Positions 34,745-43,998 of a stretch of DNA of 64,000 nt are shown here, piece after piece. The notes beneath the pieces were generated by a model. That model made no database searches and was not told the DNA's origin. It worked only from the letters and a program-made list of their open reading frames with translations. Where the stretch lies: contig JACKHT010000001.1 of NCBI GenBank assembly GCA_020638855.1, positions 124,001 to 188,000 on the forward strand, written 5' to 3'. The position numbers were made by a program, and so were the translations under genes. The stretch is from Planctomycetota bacterium (GTDB taxonomy: Bacteria > Planctomycetota > UBA1135 > GCA-002686595). Positions within the stretch are counted from its first letter, which is position 1, and each line of letters opens with the position of its first letter.

Positions 34745-35391
34745 TGGGTTTCCCGCGCGAAGTTGGTGATGTCGTCCTCGGTCCCGAACACCCCATCGGG
34801 GCCCGCCGAGATCAACTGGAAGCGTTTGCGTTGGTAGTAGTCGCCGGTCTTGGGGCTCTTGAGCGCTGCCACGTCGCCATCGATGGGTTCGCCGGTGGTG
34901 GGATCCATCGTTTGGTACAGGAAGCGCTTGCCGTAGTCGCGACGGTGGATGTAGGCAATCGGGTTGCCCCAATCGTCGGCGAGCTCGAAGACCTCTCCCG
35001 AGGGAAAGCTACTCAACGCCTTCTTGGTGCTGTCCACATCGGTGTTGCTCATGCGATCTTCGGGCAAATCCGCCGCCTGGAACGAACCGTCGGCAGGAAA
35101 CAACGCCAGCACCAACATCTCCGAACCCATGTTCGTGGTACTGGGCAATTCGGGTAGGTTGGCGGGGAACGTCGAGGGCGGGAAGTCTCCCTTTTGCGTT
35201 TCGAAGTCGACCAGCAGACTCTCCACTTGGTCGAGGAACATGCGCGTGTTCTTGCCGTGCACCACGTCCCCGCTCCCGCTGAGCGAGGTGATCAAGTAGG
35301 CCATCAAGATGCTCAAAATCACCAGCACGGCCATGACTTCGATCAGGGTGAAGCCTGCGCGAGCCGGCACGGTTTGGGGTTGGCGTTGCAT
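34741..35391 (-). CDS. GspG-like major pseudopilin
   Basis: The 216-residue protein has the prepilin site RAG-FTLIEVMAVLVILSILMAYLI with Glu +5. Its C terminus has SAGPDGVFGTEDDITNF, which matches the calcium-binding GxDG...EDDI loop of the GspG major pseudopilin. It is longer than usual GspG (about 140), mainly because of an insert around residues 60-130. ATG 35391 is preceded by GAGG at a good distance; an in-frame GTG at 35412 overlapping the upstream stop is a weaker alternative. It would form the pseudopilus shaft. Confidence 0.85.
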   Translation of the reverse strand: MQRQPQTVPARAGFTLIEVMAVLVILSILMAYLITSLSGSGDVVHGKNTRMFLDQVESLLVDFETQKGDFPPSTFPANLPELPSTTNMGSEMLVLALFPADGSFQAADLPEDRMSNTDVDSTKKALSSFPSGEVFELADDWGNPIAYIHRRDYGKRFLYQTMDPTTGEPIDGDVAALKSPKTGDYYQRKRFQLISAGPDGVFGTEDDITNFARETQ

Positions 35392-35408
35392 GGGATTCCT
35401 CGAATCGC

Positions 35409-38240
35409 TCACAGTCGTCGGCGCACCACGCGCACATCGTCCAGGGTGACGTCCACCGAACGGTTGGCCTGCCCTTCTACGAACAACCCAAAGCGCAACA
35501 CTTGGGTCGCTGTGCCCAGGGTCGGCATGGACAAGCGCTCGAGCACGGGCTCGCCGTTGACGAAGAGCCGGATCTCTGCATCGGACCCCACACCCACTTT
35601 CTCCAGGGTCCAAATGGCCTCGCTTCCGACCGGCATGGCCTCGATCGGCAGGTCGATCGGAGGGGTATCCTCTTCGCCACGCCGGACCGCGCGGTACTGG
35701 TACTTGCCGTCCGCGTTGCGCTGGAACAGAATCTCCGATTGAACCACGACGTCTCCGCCGTGCCCGGTACGCTCGCGGGCTAGGAACAATCCCACGTCGC
35801 AACCCCGCAATTCGGGGCCGATCTTGATGCGCGCCTCGAGCGACAGGAAGGCATCCGCGGAGAGCTCGTTGTAGATGCGGGTGCGCCCACTGCCGGTGAA
35901 CAAGCCCTCGATGCGAACCGCTCCGTTCTGGAGATCGATGGTGGGGCCAAGGCCTTCCTTCACCGACCAACCATTGCCGATGCGACCCGGGCGACGCTCG
36001 AATCGATCGGTCCAGACCTCTTTGGAGTCGTGGTCGACGATGCGAGCCGACTGTTCTTCGGCGTAGCGCACGTAGGGGTCTTCTGCTCCTAAGTTGCGGC
36101 GCTTCTCCACCCACTCGCCGAGGCGGGTGATGGCCTCACGGCTGTCCTTGGCCACGTAGTGCCACCAAGCCTCGCCCAATCCTGCCGCGGCCATACTTCC
36201 GTCCCGCTCCAAGGCGGCCTCAAAGTACTTGCGCGCTTCGTCGGGGCGCTCGAGCGAATAGGCGTTGAAGCCGGCCAGCGTCAACCAAGCCGCGTTGTCG
36301 GGTTCGAGTTCGAGTGCCCGCTCCAAGTACAGGCGGGCAGCTTCAAAGTCACCCGACTCACGCGACAGCCGGCCCATGCTGACCAACGCGTCAGGGAAGT
36401 TGAGCTCGAGTTCGAGTGCGCCGCGCAAGGAAGCCGCCGCCTGATCCAGGTCCCCCTGGTCCATCAGAATGCGCCCTCGGGTGTACAGGGCCCAAGCGTT
36501 GCGGGGTTGGATCTGGAGGCTCTGCTCCAAGTACTCCAAGGCCTTGTCGCTGTGGTCGGTTTGCTCAGCCAGGAAAGCAAGCGCCCCAAGGGGCAGGTAG
36601 CTCCGGAATGGGTCGTTGGCCACGGCCAACTCCAAGTAGCGCTTGGAAAGCACCCACTCCCCTTGTTCGAGGGCCAACAAACCCTGGGCCAAGGAAAGCT
36701 CGAAGTTGCTCTCGACCAAACCCTGACGCAGCGCACGGCTGGCGTCCGCCATGGCGTCCGCCCGGCGGGCCGGAGCTGCGGCGCGGGCAGCTTCTACCAA
36801 ACCAGCGCGCGCACCCGAAGCCAGCGGATCGAGCGATAGGGCGCGTCCAAACGCTTCCGCCGCCTCTTGAGCCCGACCCAGTTGCAACAAGGCCCAACCA
36901 TGGTGGATCCGGATGTCCAAGCGGCGATCCTTGGTCTCGACGCCGCGCGGCTCGGACTGCTCCGCCAGGGCAAGGTGGGTCAGCGCTTCTTCGGCTCGAT
37001 CCTGGCCGAGCAACAGCTTGCCCAGGGCGAGATGGGCTCCCCAATAGGTGCGCTCCGAGCGCAGGGCGCTGCGGAACAGGTCTTCCGCGCGATCCCAGAT
37101 TCCCAGGCGAGCCTGCAGGCTGCCCGCGGCCACCAGAACCTCGGGACGCGAACCGAAATCGGGGCCGCGCATGAGCTCTTCGTACACCGCAAAGGCCTGG
37201 TCGAAGTCGAAATCGGCTTCGAACAGTTGGGCGCGCAGGAGCTGCCCCTCCAGGTGCTGGCCCTGCTCCAACCCAACCACTTGGTCGCACAGTTCTTGGG
37301 CCATGGCGAGTGCACCTGGGGCTTCCCGGTGGATTCCCAAGCAACGCTTGGCCAACTGCAGGGCGCGATTCTGCGAGGCCGGGGTGATGGTCGGTCCCAG
37401 GGCGACTCGCTCGAGTTCGATCGAATTCGCCGGAGTATCCGCAAAGCCGAATTCATCAACGCGGCTGCGTTCGATGGGAATCGGAGCTTGGCCCGGGAAT
37501 ATTTCCTTACCCGACTCTGGATCGACCTCGACGAAGAGAATCGCTTCGTCCACGTTTTGCGGCAGGTGGAAACGGTCGGCGTTGACGATGCGACCGAACC
37601 GTTGGGTGGGTGTCAATACCCAGTCGTACAGCTTGCGATAGGAAGCAATCCGCTCCGATGCCGACAACTCGGGCAGATCCAACTCCAGACCAGATCCTTG
37701 AAGCGCCGAACGAATCTCCGCCAATGCAGCGCGGGATTCGGGGGTATCCAGGGCCTCTAGGGCCTGAACCGCCCCATTGAGGTCGGTTTGAGCCTGCTCC
37801 ATCGTCCCCTGCAGGTCGGCCTGGGCCAGCTCCTCGGGCAAGAAGTCGGTGATATCGCTCGCCAATTCGGCAAACAGGATCGGCGCGCTCGCGTTGGCCG
37901 GCACGCGGCGCAAACTCGGAGCGAGGTGCATGGTCAAAGGGCCACCGGTTCCCGGAGGCGCCAAAACCAAGGGCGCCTCGGTCGGGGGCTCCACAAACGG
38001 CAGGGGCGCGAGGGGCTCGGTATCCCGGGGCGGCGCAAACAATTCGCGCGGCCAGTCGGCCACATCGACCGCCTGCTGGGGCAACACCGACAAGTCGGGG
38101 GCCGGGAAGCGCTTCATCTCCGCCTCCTTGCCCGACCCGCGCGACGCACGCAGGGGCGCTTGACTGAGATCCGAATAGACCCAATACCCCAGGAACAACG
38201 CCACCAACAGGAAGAGGATGTGGTTTTGGTTGAGTTTCAT
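35409..38240 (-). CDS. membrane-anchored TPR protein with C-terminal LamG-like domain
   Basis: The 943-residue protein starts with a membrane segment (ILFLLVALFLGYWVYS) and a Pro-rich linker. About a dozen TPR units follow (clear examples: AEEALTHLALAEQSEP, KALEYLEQSLQIQPRNAWALYTRGR, AARLYLERALELEPDNAAWLTLAG). The last 200 residues are beta-rich with a LamG/concanavalin-like pattern (FLSLEARIKIGPELRGCDVGLFL, SDAEIRLFVNGEPVLERL). It lies 3 nt after the PilO-like gene and 17 nt before the GspG-like gene. A PilF-like or scaffold role in assembling the pseudopilus is plausible but inferred. Confidence 0.65.
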   Translation of the reverse strand: MKLNQNHILFLLVALFLGYWVYSDLSQAPLRASRGSGKEAEMKRFPAPDLSVLPQQAVDVADWPRELFAPPRDTEPLAPLPFVEPPTEAPLVLAPPGTGGPLTMHLAPSLRRVPANASAPILFAELASDITDFLPEELAQADLQGTMEQAQTDLNGAVQALEALDTPESRAALAEIRSALQGSGLELDLPELSASERIASYRKLYDWVLTPTQRFGRIVNADRFHLPQNVDEAILFVEVDPESGKEIFPGQAPIPIERSRVDEFGFADTPANSIELERVALGPTITPASQNRALQLAKRCLGIHREAPGALAMAQELCDQVVGLEQGQHLEGQLLRAQLFEADFDFDQAFAVYEELMRGPDFGSRPEVLVAAGSLQARLGIWDRAEDLFRSALRSERTYWGAHLALGKLLLGQDRAEEALTHLALAEQSEPRGVETKDRRLDIRIHHGWALLQLGRAQEAAEAFGRALSLDPLASGARAGLVEAARAAAPARRADAMADASRALRQGLVESNFELSLAQGLLALEQGEWVLSKRYLELAVANDPFRSYLPLGALAFLAEQTDHSDKALEYLEQSLQIQPRNAWALYTRGRILMDQGDLDQAAASLRGALELELNFPDALVSMGRLSRESGDFEAARLYLERALELEPDNAAWLTLAGFNAYSLERPDEARKYFEAALERDGSMAAAGLGEAWWHYVAKDSREAITRLGEWVEKRRNLGAEDPYVRYAEEQSARIVDHDSKEVWTDRFERRPGRIGNGWSVKEGLGPTIDLQNGAVRIEGLFTGSGRTRIYNELSADAFLSLEARIKIGPELRGCDVGLFLARERTGHGGDVVVQSEILFQRNADGKYQYRAVRRGEEDTPPIDLPIEAMPVGSEAIWTLEKVGVGSDAEIRLFVNGEPVLERLSMPTLGTATQVLRFGLFVEGQANRSVDVTLDDVRVVRRRL

Positions 38241-38243
38241 GGC

Positions 38244-39023
38244 CTACTCCAAATCCTCGGTACGCTGGGGTTCGTGCAACTGGATGGCGCTCAAGCGCAT
38301 CGAAACCAAAACGAGGTCCGGGTCCCGCCGGTCAATTTTGATGTCGAGGTCGTCCACGATCAGGGGCTTGCCAAACTCGTTGCCTTGACTGGCCACGATC
38401 ATGGCGGAAACGGCTCGAGAACTACCGCGCAAGTCGAGCAGCACTTGGGTTCGCTCGACGATTCCGACCCCCTCCTTGCTCTTGAAGCCTGGATCCAATT
38501 CGACCTGGATGCGATCGACCGATTGCATACCGCTGGCCAAGGCATGCCGCACGATGCGGTCGATCAGATCCAGCGCCAACAGATGGCGCTCGATCGTGTC
38601 GGCATCGTTGGTCATCAGCGGTTCCAGGTCGAGCCCCTCGGGCAGGTTGGCCCGTGCCCGACTGGCCAGACGGCGTAGCGACTCGCGGACTTCATCGACC
38701 CTTTGGAAGTACAGGTTGCTCGCGGCCCCTTCCCCGGGCTTGAGCACGAAATCGGGGCGCGGCTCGAACACCGCTTCCTTGGAGAGCTGGTCCAAGGCCG
38801 TTTGCAGCGCGGCGTGGTCGCTCTCCGCGTCTTCGCGATCTTGGCCCGAGTACAAGGGCTCGCGCAGCTTGCTTTGGGCCTCGGAAATGCGCTTGCGAAT
38901 GGTCAGGTCCTTGGAGCCCAACGACCCGTCGAGGAGCAGGAAGGCCACAAAGAACAGCACCACCCCTGTACAAACGGAAGTGACAAAGCGCTTGTTCTCT
39001 TGCCAGTAGTCGGAGAAATTCAT
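38244..39023 (-). CDS. PilO/GspM-like inner-membrane protein
   Basis: The 259-residue protein has one N-terminal membrane helix (FVTSVCTGVVLFFVAFLLL), a coiled-coil stretch (about 35-120) and a small alpha/beta C-terminal domain. This is the layout of PilO and GspM, which sit next to PilN/GspL in the inner-membrane platform. It directly follows the PilM-PilN fusion gene, as expected. ATG 39023 is chosen because the hydrophobic N terminus starts there; the longer frame to 39089 begins with a Pro-rich tail. Confidence 0.6.
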   Translation of the reverse strand: MNFSDYWQENKRFVTSVCTGVVLFFVAFLLLDGSLGSKDLTIRKRISEAQSKLREPLYSGQDREDAESDHAALQTALDQLSKEAVFEPRPDFVLKPGEGAASNLYFQRVDEVRESLRRLASRARANLPEGLDLEPLMTNDADTIERHLLALDLIDRIVRHALASGMQSVDRIQVELDPGFKSKEGVGIVERTQVLLDLRGSSRAVSAMIVASQGNEFGKPLIVDDLDIKIDRRDPDLVLVSMRLSAIQLHEPQRTEDLE

Positions 39024-39039
39024 CGGCGAAGTTGGTCCG

Positions 39040-40683
39040 TTACTCGGCCTCGTTGCGGTCCGGATCGAGGGGTTGGGCGGGATCGGCAAAGAAGGTCAAG
39101 TCGACGCCGAAACTGGTTCGATCGACGGTGTGGTTGAGCCTGGCCTTGGGGTAGGCCGTCGTCATGGCTTGGATCATTTCGCCGTGCTGCACGGTCGGCG
39201 ACACCGCACTGTCGCGGGCACGTCCCTTGATGCGCAACACCGGGCGTTCGCCCCCATCGCGGGTGAGCCCCAGTTCCTCATCGAACCCGCGGTCCGCTTT
39301 GAGTTGGCTCACCCAGAAATCGTCGGGCAATCCTTTGGCCAAGAAATCCATGGCCTGCTCCGCTTGGCGTCCCACGCCGATCGACCAAAGCAATTCCTGG
39401 GCGGTCTTGTGCATGGCTTCGTTCTCGACCAGGAGCGCGCGAGTACGCGAATCGGCGGCCACGGCGCGCCGCACTTGGGCGGTCAAGGCTTGCGCTTTGG
39501 TTTCATTGGCCGCTGTGCGCTGTTTGCGATCCACCGTGTACCAGCCCAGATAGGCCAGGGCGAGTACCGCTGCGGCGATCGCGAAGACATGGCCGCCCCA
39601 AAAGGCGCGGCGGGACGCCACGCCGGAGGGCAGAATCTCGAGCGAATAGCTATCCGAACCAGCGCCCATGACGGCCAAGCCCAGGGCCGTGACCGCTTCG
39701 AGCCGGAATTCGTCGAGCAGCGCAGCTTGGTTGGGATCCAGACCACTCAAATCGACCGCTTCGAACGGATCAAACAACTCTACCGTCACGTTGAGGCTGC
39801 GCTGCAGGTATTCGCACAGCCCCGGCAACCCGGCGCCGCCCCCGCACAACTCGACCCGGTCGATTTTGAGTCCACTCACCCGAATCTGCGTCTTGCAAAA
39901 GAGCAGCGCCGATTGGAGCAGCGAAAGGACTTGGCCCCCAGCTCCCTGGATCGCCCGACTGACCCGTTCCGCGTTGGGGGTCTGTGCGCGCACGCCAGGT
40001 CGAAGGTCGGCGTGCTCGTGCTTGAGCTCGCTCGCTTGTTCCTTGGCGACTTGCAGTTGGCTGGCAATGGCCTGATCAAACAATTCCCCGCCGCCCGAAA
40101 GGTTGCGCGCGAACAAGAGATCTGGGCCGCGCACGATGGCCACGTCCAAGTTGTCGTGCCCAATGTCCGCCAGCAGCACCGTGTCGTCCTGGACAACTCC
40201 GAAGCGCAGCCAAGCGTTGTACAAGGCCACGGCGGAAGGCGAAAAGCAATCGATCGTGACCCCGATGGCTTTGGCGCCCTCCAGGTGGTCTTCGAGCAAG
40301 GACTCGCGCGCCATCGCCAGTAGCACGATGTCTTCGCCGCCGGCTTCGGGCAGCTCAGGCAGCAGATTGAAGTCGCTGGCCACGCCCTCACCCGAAGTGC
40401 CGCCGATCTCTTCGACTTCAAAGCGCATCAATTTGCGCAATTGCCAATCGGGCACGCGCGGAACGCGCGTGTAGCGAACGTTGACGTCTTTGCCCGAAAG
40501 CGCCACGCGCGCGTGGGGCGCTTTGAAGGACAAAGGCAAACCCGCCCAGCGTTCGATGGTTCCCCCTCCCGCCACGTCGCCCAGGGCAAAGTCCGTGACT
40601 TGGAAGGTCTCCCCCTTGAACGCTCCACGCACCGCTTTGACGGTCCGTGCACCGATTTCGATTCCTGTCGCTTGGCGGGCCAT
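39040..40683 (-). CDS. PilM-PilN fusion (GspL-like actin-fold inner-membrane protein)
   Basis: Residues 1-340 are PilM-like: GIEIGARTVKAVR with phosphate-1 features, the PRVPDWQLRKLMRFEVEE stretch, LLADIGHDNLDVAIVRG, and VELCGGGAGLPGL as the adenosine motif. A membrane helix (about 365-385, GGHVFAIAAAVLALAYLGWY) then leads into a PilN-like coiled coil and small C-terminal domain. Normal PilM and PilN are separate proteins; the fused form is the arrangement of GspL in type II secretion. It follows the FHA protein by 3 nt and precedes the PilO-like gene. Confidence 0.8.
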   Translation of the reverse strand: MARQATGIEIGARTVKAVRGAFKGETFQVTDFALGDVAGGGTIERWAGLPLSFKAPHARVALSGKDVNVRYTRVPRVPDWQLRKLMRFEVEEIGGTSGEGVASDFNLLPELPEAGGEDIVLLAMARESLLEDHLEGAKAIGVTIDCFSPSAVALYNAWLRFGVVQDDTVLLADIGHDNLDVAIVRGPDLLFARNLSGGGELFDQAIASQLQVAKEQASELKHEHADLRPGVRAQTPNAERVSRAIQGAGGQVLSLLQSALLFCKTQIRVSGLKIDRVELCGGGAGLPGLCEYLQRSLNVTVELFDPFEAVDLSGLDPNQAALLDEFRLEAVTALGLAVMGAGSDSYSLEILPSGVASRRAFWGGHVFAIAAAVLALAYLGWYTVDRKQRTAANETKAQALTAQVRRAVAADSRTRALLVENEAMHKTAQELLWSIGVGRQAEQAMDFLAKGLPDDFWVSQLKADRGFDEELGLTRDGGERPVLRIKGRARDSAVSPTVQHGEMIQAMTTAYPKARLNHTVDRTSFGVDLTFFADPAQPLDPDRNEAE

Positions 40684-40686
40684 GGG

Positions 40687-42786
40687 TTATTCCTTTTGCC
40701 CTTGCGGGGATTGCTGCAGTTCCTGGACCAATCGTTGCGCGCCTTGCTCTTGGAGCACTTCCAAGAGCGCATGCATGTGCCCCGCTTGCACATCGGGCTC
40801 AGGCGGGAAACTGGCGAGTTCGGTTTGCACGCGGGCTGCGATTTCCTGGAGCGGAGCCTCGAGTTCGCTGCCCGCATAGCGTTCGAGCAGTAGGTCCGCC
40901 TGGGCGCCACAGTCTTCAAAACCCCGTTGCAGGCGGAAGAACTGTGCACGCTCTAACTTCGACTGGAGCGCTTGGATGGCGTCGAACCCCTGGCGCAGCA
41001 ACGCGGTGCGCGCTGCGTCGGCGGTTTCCACATCGCGGGCTTCGTAGGGATAGCGGTCCAAGAGTTCCTTCCACTTGGCTAAGGCCAACCCTACCTTGCC
41101 ATCCGCGGTGGCAGCCCGTGCGTCAGCTGCAAGGTCGACTGCGGCCTTGAAGTCATCCCCGAAGCGCGTCTTGATGAGCAACCGTAGCGGCTCGCCGCTG
41201 GATTCCTGCGCCGTGATCACAAACCGGAAGGACCCTTCGTCGGGGCGCCCTTGGACATGGCAGGCACGACCCAGCCCGATGCGAACCAAGTCACTGCCTG
41301 TCCCCAAGACCAGGTCGGTCACCCCATCGGCGTCAAACTCGAGCCGCCTTGCGAGGTAGCCTTCGGCCCCCATGCTGCTCACGCCGCCTTCCACCAAGCG
41401 CGGAGCCGCGAAGAAGACCCACTCAATGGCTTGGGCGCCGACGGAAGATACCCGCGCACCATAATCCTCCGCTTCCACCTTGAGGGCTTGGGCTTGGCCG
41501 CTGGAACGGTCCAGAGCGTGCAATCCTCCAATCAGCAAGCGATCGATCTTGTGCACCACCAAGGCCGTAGGTGGGGTGCCCAGGGCGGCCATGTGGACTT
41601 CGTCGAGCACGACCGTCGACGGTTGGCTTGGTCCCGCCACGAGGCTGACTTCGTCGACTTGAAACTCGCCTAGCAGGGGGGCGTCGTCGAGGCTGGATTC
41701 TTCGCCCGGTGCCCAGGCCGCCAGGACCACGTTCATCGAGCCGTAGCCCTCGGGCGCCACCACGGGCCACGACCAATCGGCAAAGGCCTCGCTCGCGGTG
41801 ACCAGCGGCCCCCAGGCATAGGTGGCTTCCCCGGCAATCGGATTGGATTCATCGGGATTCCACCGTAGCCCAAGGCGCCCCACGACCGAGCCGGTCGCAT
41901 GCACTTTGGCCTGCAAGGTGAACTCCACGAGTGGCGTGGAACGCAAATCATCGGATACCGATTGGGCCCGTTCCCCCGCAGCCAATTCGCACAACAGGCC
42001 CGACTGGCCCGAAGTCCGCGCGGAGCGCGCAACACGGAAGGATGCGGGCCAATCTTCGCGGCCCGTCCAGCCGGCATCGGTTTCGAAGGAGCCGCGGTTT
42101 TGGAGCAAGTCTCCGGCAACCGTGGGCACTTTGCCAACGCCCGATTGGGCTTGGGAGCCCTTCGACCAGTAGAAGTACGCCCCGCCGCTAGCGGCGAGCA
42201 ACACCAGCATGAGCACGAGGGGCAAGGCGGAACGCTTGCCGGCCTTGGCCACTTGGTCGGCGCCGATGATCGCGGCGGCCTCCAAGACTTCGTCATCCCC
42301 TAGCCCACTGTCGACTCGCGGCTGGATGGTGGTTTTGGCGGACTTGCTGGCGAAAGGCGAAGGCTTGGCGGGCTGCGCGGGTTCCTCCCACTCCAATTCG
42401 AGTTCGTCGGCGGTCTCAGGTGCCGGGGACTTGCCGCGCTCCTCCGTGGCGGGTGGGCTCGGGGCAACCCTGGCTGGCTTGGGCACTTCCTCGCGGGCGA
42501 TCAAGCACAGCCGTACATCGCCCAGGGTGAACGACAAGCCGAGTTCGAGCTCCGCCTCCCCCACCTTGAGTCGACCAATCCGGGTCCCATTGGTGCTCGA
42601 GAGGTCCCGCAGGAGCACACGCTCGCCTTCGAGCACGAGTTCGGCGTGGGCTCCCGACACCGAAGGTTCCACGAGGCGCAGCGAACAGTCCGCATTCCGG
42701 CCGATCCGAAAGGGGCTGGAGGTCAGGGGGACCACATCCCCTGCCCTCGCGCCCGTTTCAATGCGCAGGGAGTATCGATCGGTCAT
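40687..42786 (-). CDS. FHA-domain membrane protein heading the pseudopilin operon
   Basis: The 699-residue protein has an N-terminal FHA domain (about 5-100) with the key motifs FRIGRN, VSGAHAEL and DLSSTNGTRIG, which in this fold bind phosphothreonine. An acidic/Pro-rich linker, one membrane helix (SALPLVLMLVLLAASGGAYFYW) and a large periplasmic beta-rich part follow; the end is helical. ATG 42786 is chosen because the FHA domain begins there; the open frame extends to 42852. As the first gene of the operon it could connect a Ser/Thr kinase signal to the pseudopilus machine. The phosphoprotein partner is unknown. Confidence 0.75.
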   Translation of the reverse strand: MTDRYSLRIETGARAGDVVPLTSSPFRIGRNADCSLRLVEPSVSGAHAELVLEGERVLLRDLSSTNGTRIGRLKVGEAELELGLSFTLGDVRLCLIAREEVPKPARVAPSPPATEERGKSPAPETADELELEWEEPAQPAKPSPFASKSAKTTIQPRVDSGLGDDEVLEAAAIIGADQVAKAGKRSALPLVLMLVLLAASGGAYFYWSKGSQAQSGVGKVPTVAGDLLQNRGSFETDAGWTGREDWPASFRVARSARTSGQSGLLCELAAGERAQSVSDDLRSTPLVEFTLQAKVHATGSVVGRLGLRWNPDESNPIAGEATYAWGPLVTASEAFADWSWPVVAPEGYGSMNVVLAAWAPGEESSLDDAPLLGEFQVDEVSLVAGPSQPSTVVLDEVHMAALGTPPTALVVHKIDRLLIGGLHALDRSSGQAQALKVEAEDYGARVSSVGAQAIEWVFFAAPRLVEGGVSSMGAEGYLARRLEFDADGVTDLVLGTGSDLVRIGLGRACHVQGRPDEGSFRFVITAQESSGEPLRLLIKTRFGDDFKAAVDLAADARAATADGKVGLALAKWKELLDRYPYEARDVETADAARTALLRQGFDAIQALQSKLERAQFFRLQRGFEDCGAQADLLLERYAGSELEAPLQEIAARVQTELASFPPEPDVQAGHMHALLEVLQEQGAQRLVQELQQSPQGQKE

Positions 42787-42890
42787 AGGGTAGTGCTTGG
42801 GGGGTGGTAGGACCCTTTGGGAGGCCTTAGCCCCCGGCCATTCCATACTCACGGATGGGGGCCCGGTAACGTGCCCTGCCCGGATCCCCC

Positions 42891-42920
42891 ACCATAGCGG
42901 GCCCTGGGCGGCCCGTCCAA
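42891..42920 (-). promoter_or_regulatory. candidate promoter for the pseudopilin operon
   Basis: On the minus strand TTGGAC and TATGGT are separated by 18 nt. It lies about 105 nt upstream of the FHA gene start, in the divergent gap with rsmE. No other box of comparable quality was found in this gap. Confidence 0.4.
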
Positions 42921-42987
42921 CCCGCTTTGGGACCTAAGGCACACCTTGGAGCGGGATCCTCGCACTTGCGCGGGCTGCCAGGAGGTG

Positions 42988-42993
42988 CACAAT
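42988..42993 (+). promoter_or_regulatory. -10-like hexamer directly upstream of rsmE
   Basis: CACAAT (4/6) ends 6 nt before ATG 43000, with a weak TTGCGC 16 nt upstream. It competes with a GGAGG at 42981-42985, which is farther from the start (14 nt) than an ideal SD. Confidence 0.3.
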
Positions 42994-42999
42994 CCGCGC

Positions 43000-43767
43000 A
43001 TGGTCCAACCCTTGCCCGGCCGCGAACGCCGCTTCTTCCTGGGATCAGCGGGCGGGTTGGGTTCGCCTGGCGGACCCCCGTGTTTGGCGGAAGAAGATCT
43101 GCACCACGCCCTACACGTCAACCGCCTCCAGGCCGGGGACATTCTCTGGGGTTTGGATGGCGCCGGGAGTGCAACCCGCATGCGGGTGGTCCGAGTCCAC
43201 CGCAAGGCGGTCGAGCTAGAGGAACTGGGAGAGACCATCCGGAGTCCGCGTCCGGGCGCGGCGGGCGCCGAATTGGCCTGGGTGGAAATGGGCGTGGCCC
43301 TGCCCAAGCCGGCCAAGCTCGAACCCATGGTGGATCGCTTGACCCAGCTGGGGATCGCCCGGCTCCAACCTTTGATCTGCGAACGGACCCCGTCGCACGG
43401 CCGAGTTTGGGCACCTTCCAAGCAAGCCAAGCTGGAGCGAACCGTGCGCGAGGCCATGAAGCAGTCGGGGCGGCTGTGGCCCATGGATATCGAAGCTCCC
43501 GTCGATTTGGCGACCTGGTGCTCGCAGGGGGGCACCTCGACGCGCTGGCTTTTGGATTCCGCCGAGGCCCCCACGCTGGTCTCTTGCCTGCAAGGGGCAA
43601 ACCCAGGGCATCCGATCCAATTGGGCGTTGGGCCAGAAGGCGGGTGGACCCCCGAGGAGCGGCTGCTTGGCCAAAGGGCGCACCTTCGTGGGCATGTCCT
43701 GCGCACCGAAACCGCAGCCGAGTTGGCCGGGGGGCTGGCCTTGCAGGTGCTTCGCACCCTGGCCTAG
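43000..43767 (+). CDS. rsmE: 16S rRNA (uracil-1498-N3)-methyltransferase
   Basis: RsmE methylates U1498 of 16S rRNA. The 255 residues have an N-terminal PUA-like barrel and a SPOUT (knotted) methyltransferase domain: MGVALPKPAKLEPMVDRLTQLGI, then PLICERTP, a VREAMKQSGRLWPM helix, and the knot motif LGVGPEGGWTPEE with HVLRTETAAELAGGLAL near the end. All are typical. The frame is open to 42946, but the protein N terminus (RERRFFL) favours ATG 43000. It is divergent from the pseudopilin operon. Confidence 0.92.
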   Translation: MVQPLPGRERRFFLGSAGGLGSPGGPPCLAEEDLHHALHVNRLQAGDILWGLDGAGSATRMRVVRVHRKAVELEELGETIRSPRPGAAGAELAWVEMGVALPKPAKLEPMVDRLTQLGIARLQPLICERTPSHGRVWAPSKQAKLERTVREAMKQSGRLWPMDIEAPVDLATWCSQGGTSTRWLLDSAEAPTLVSCLQGANPGHPIQLGVGPEGGWTPEERLLGQRAHLRGHVLRTETAAELAGGLALQVLRTLA

Positions 43768-43998
43768 GGCCCATTCCCATCCGGACCGCCTGGGAAGCCC
43801 TGGGGGCACCGGTAGCCCCACGCCTACCCTTTGGTCCCTGCCGATCCCCCCGCCAATTCCGGGAGTCCTTGACGCAAACGACCCCAGGCATGGTACGAAT
43901 CGGGACCCGCGCCAGAACCCGAGGCTCATTGCCTGGTTCCAAGCGGAAGCGCGCCCAGCGATGGCGCGTCCCCATCCCCTACCAACGGAGAGTGCTCC

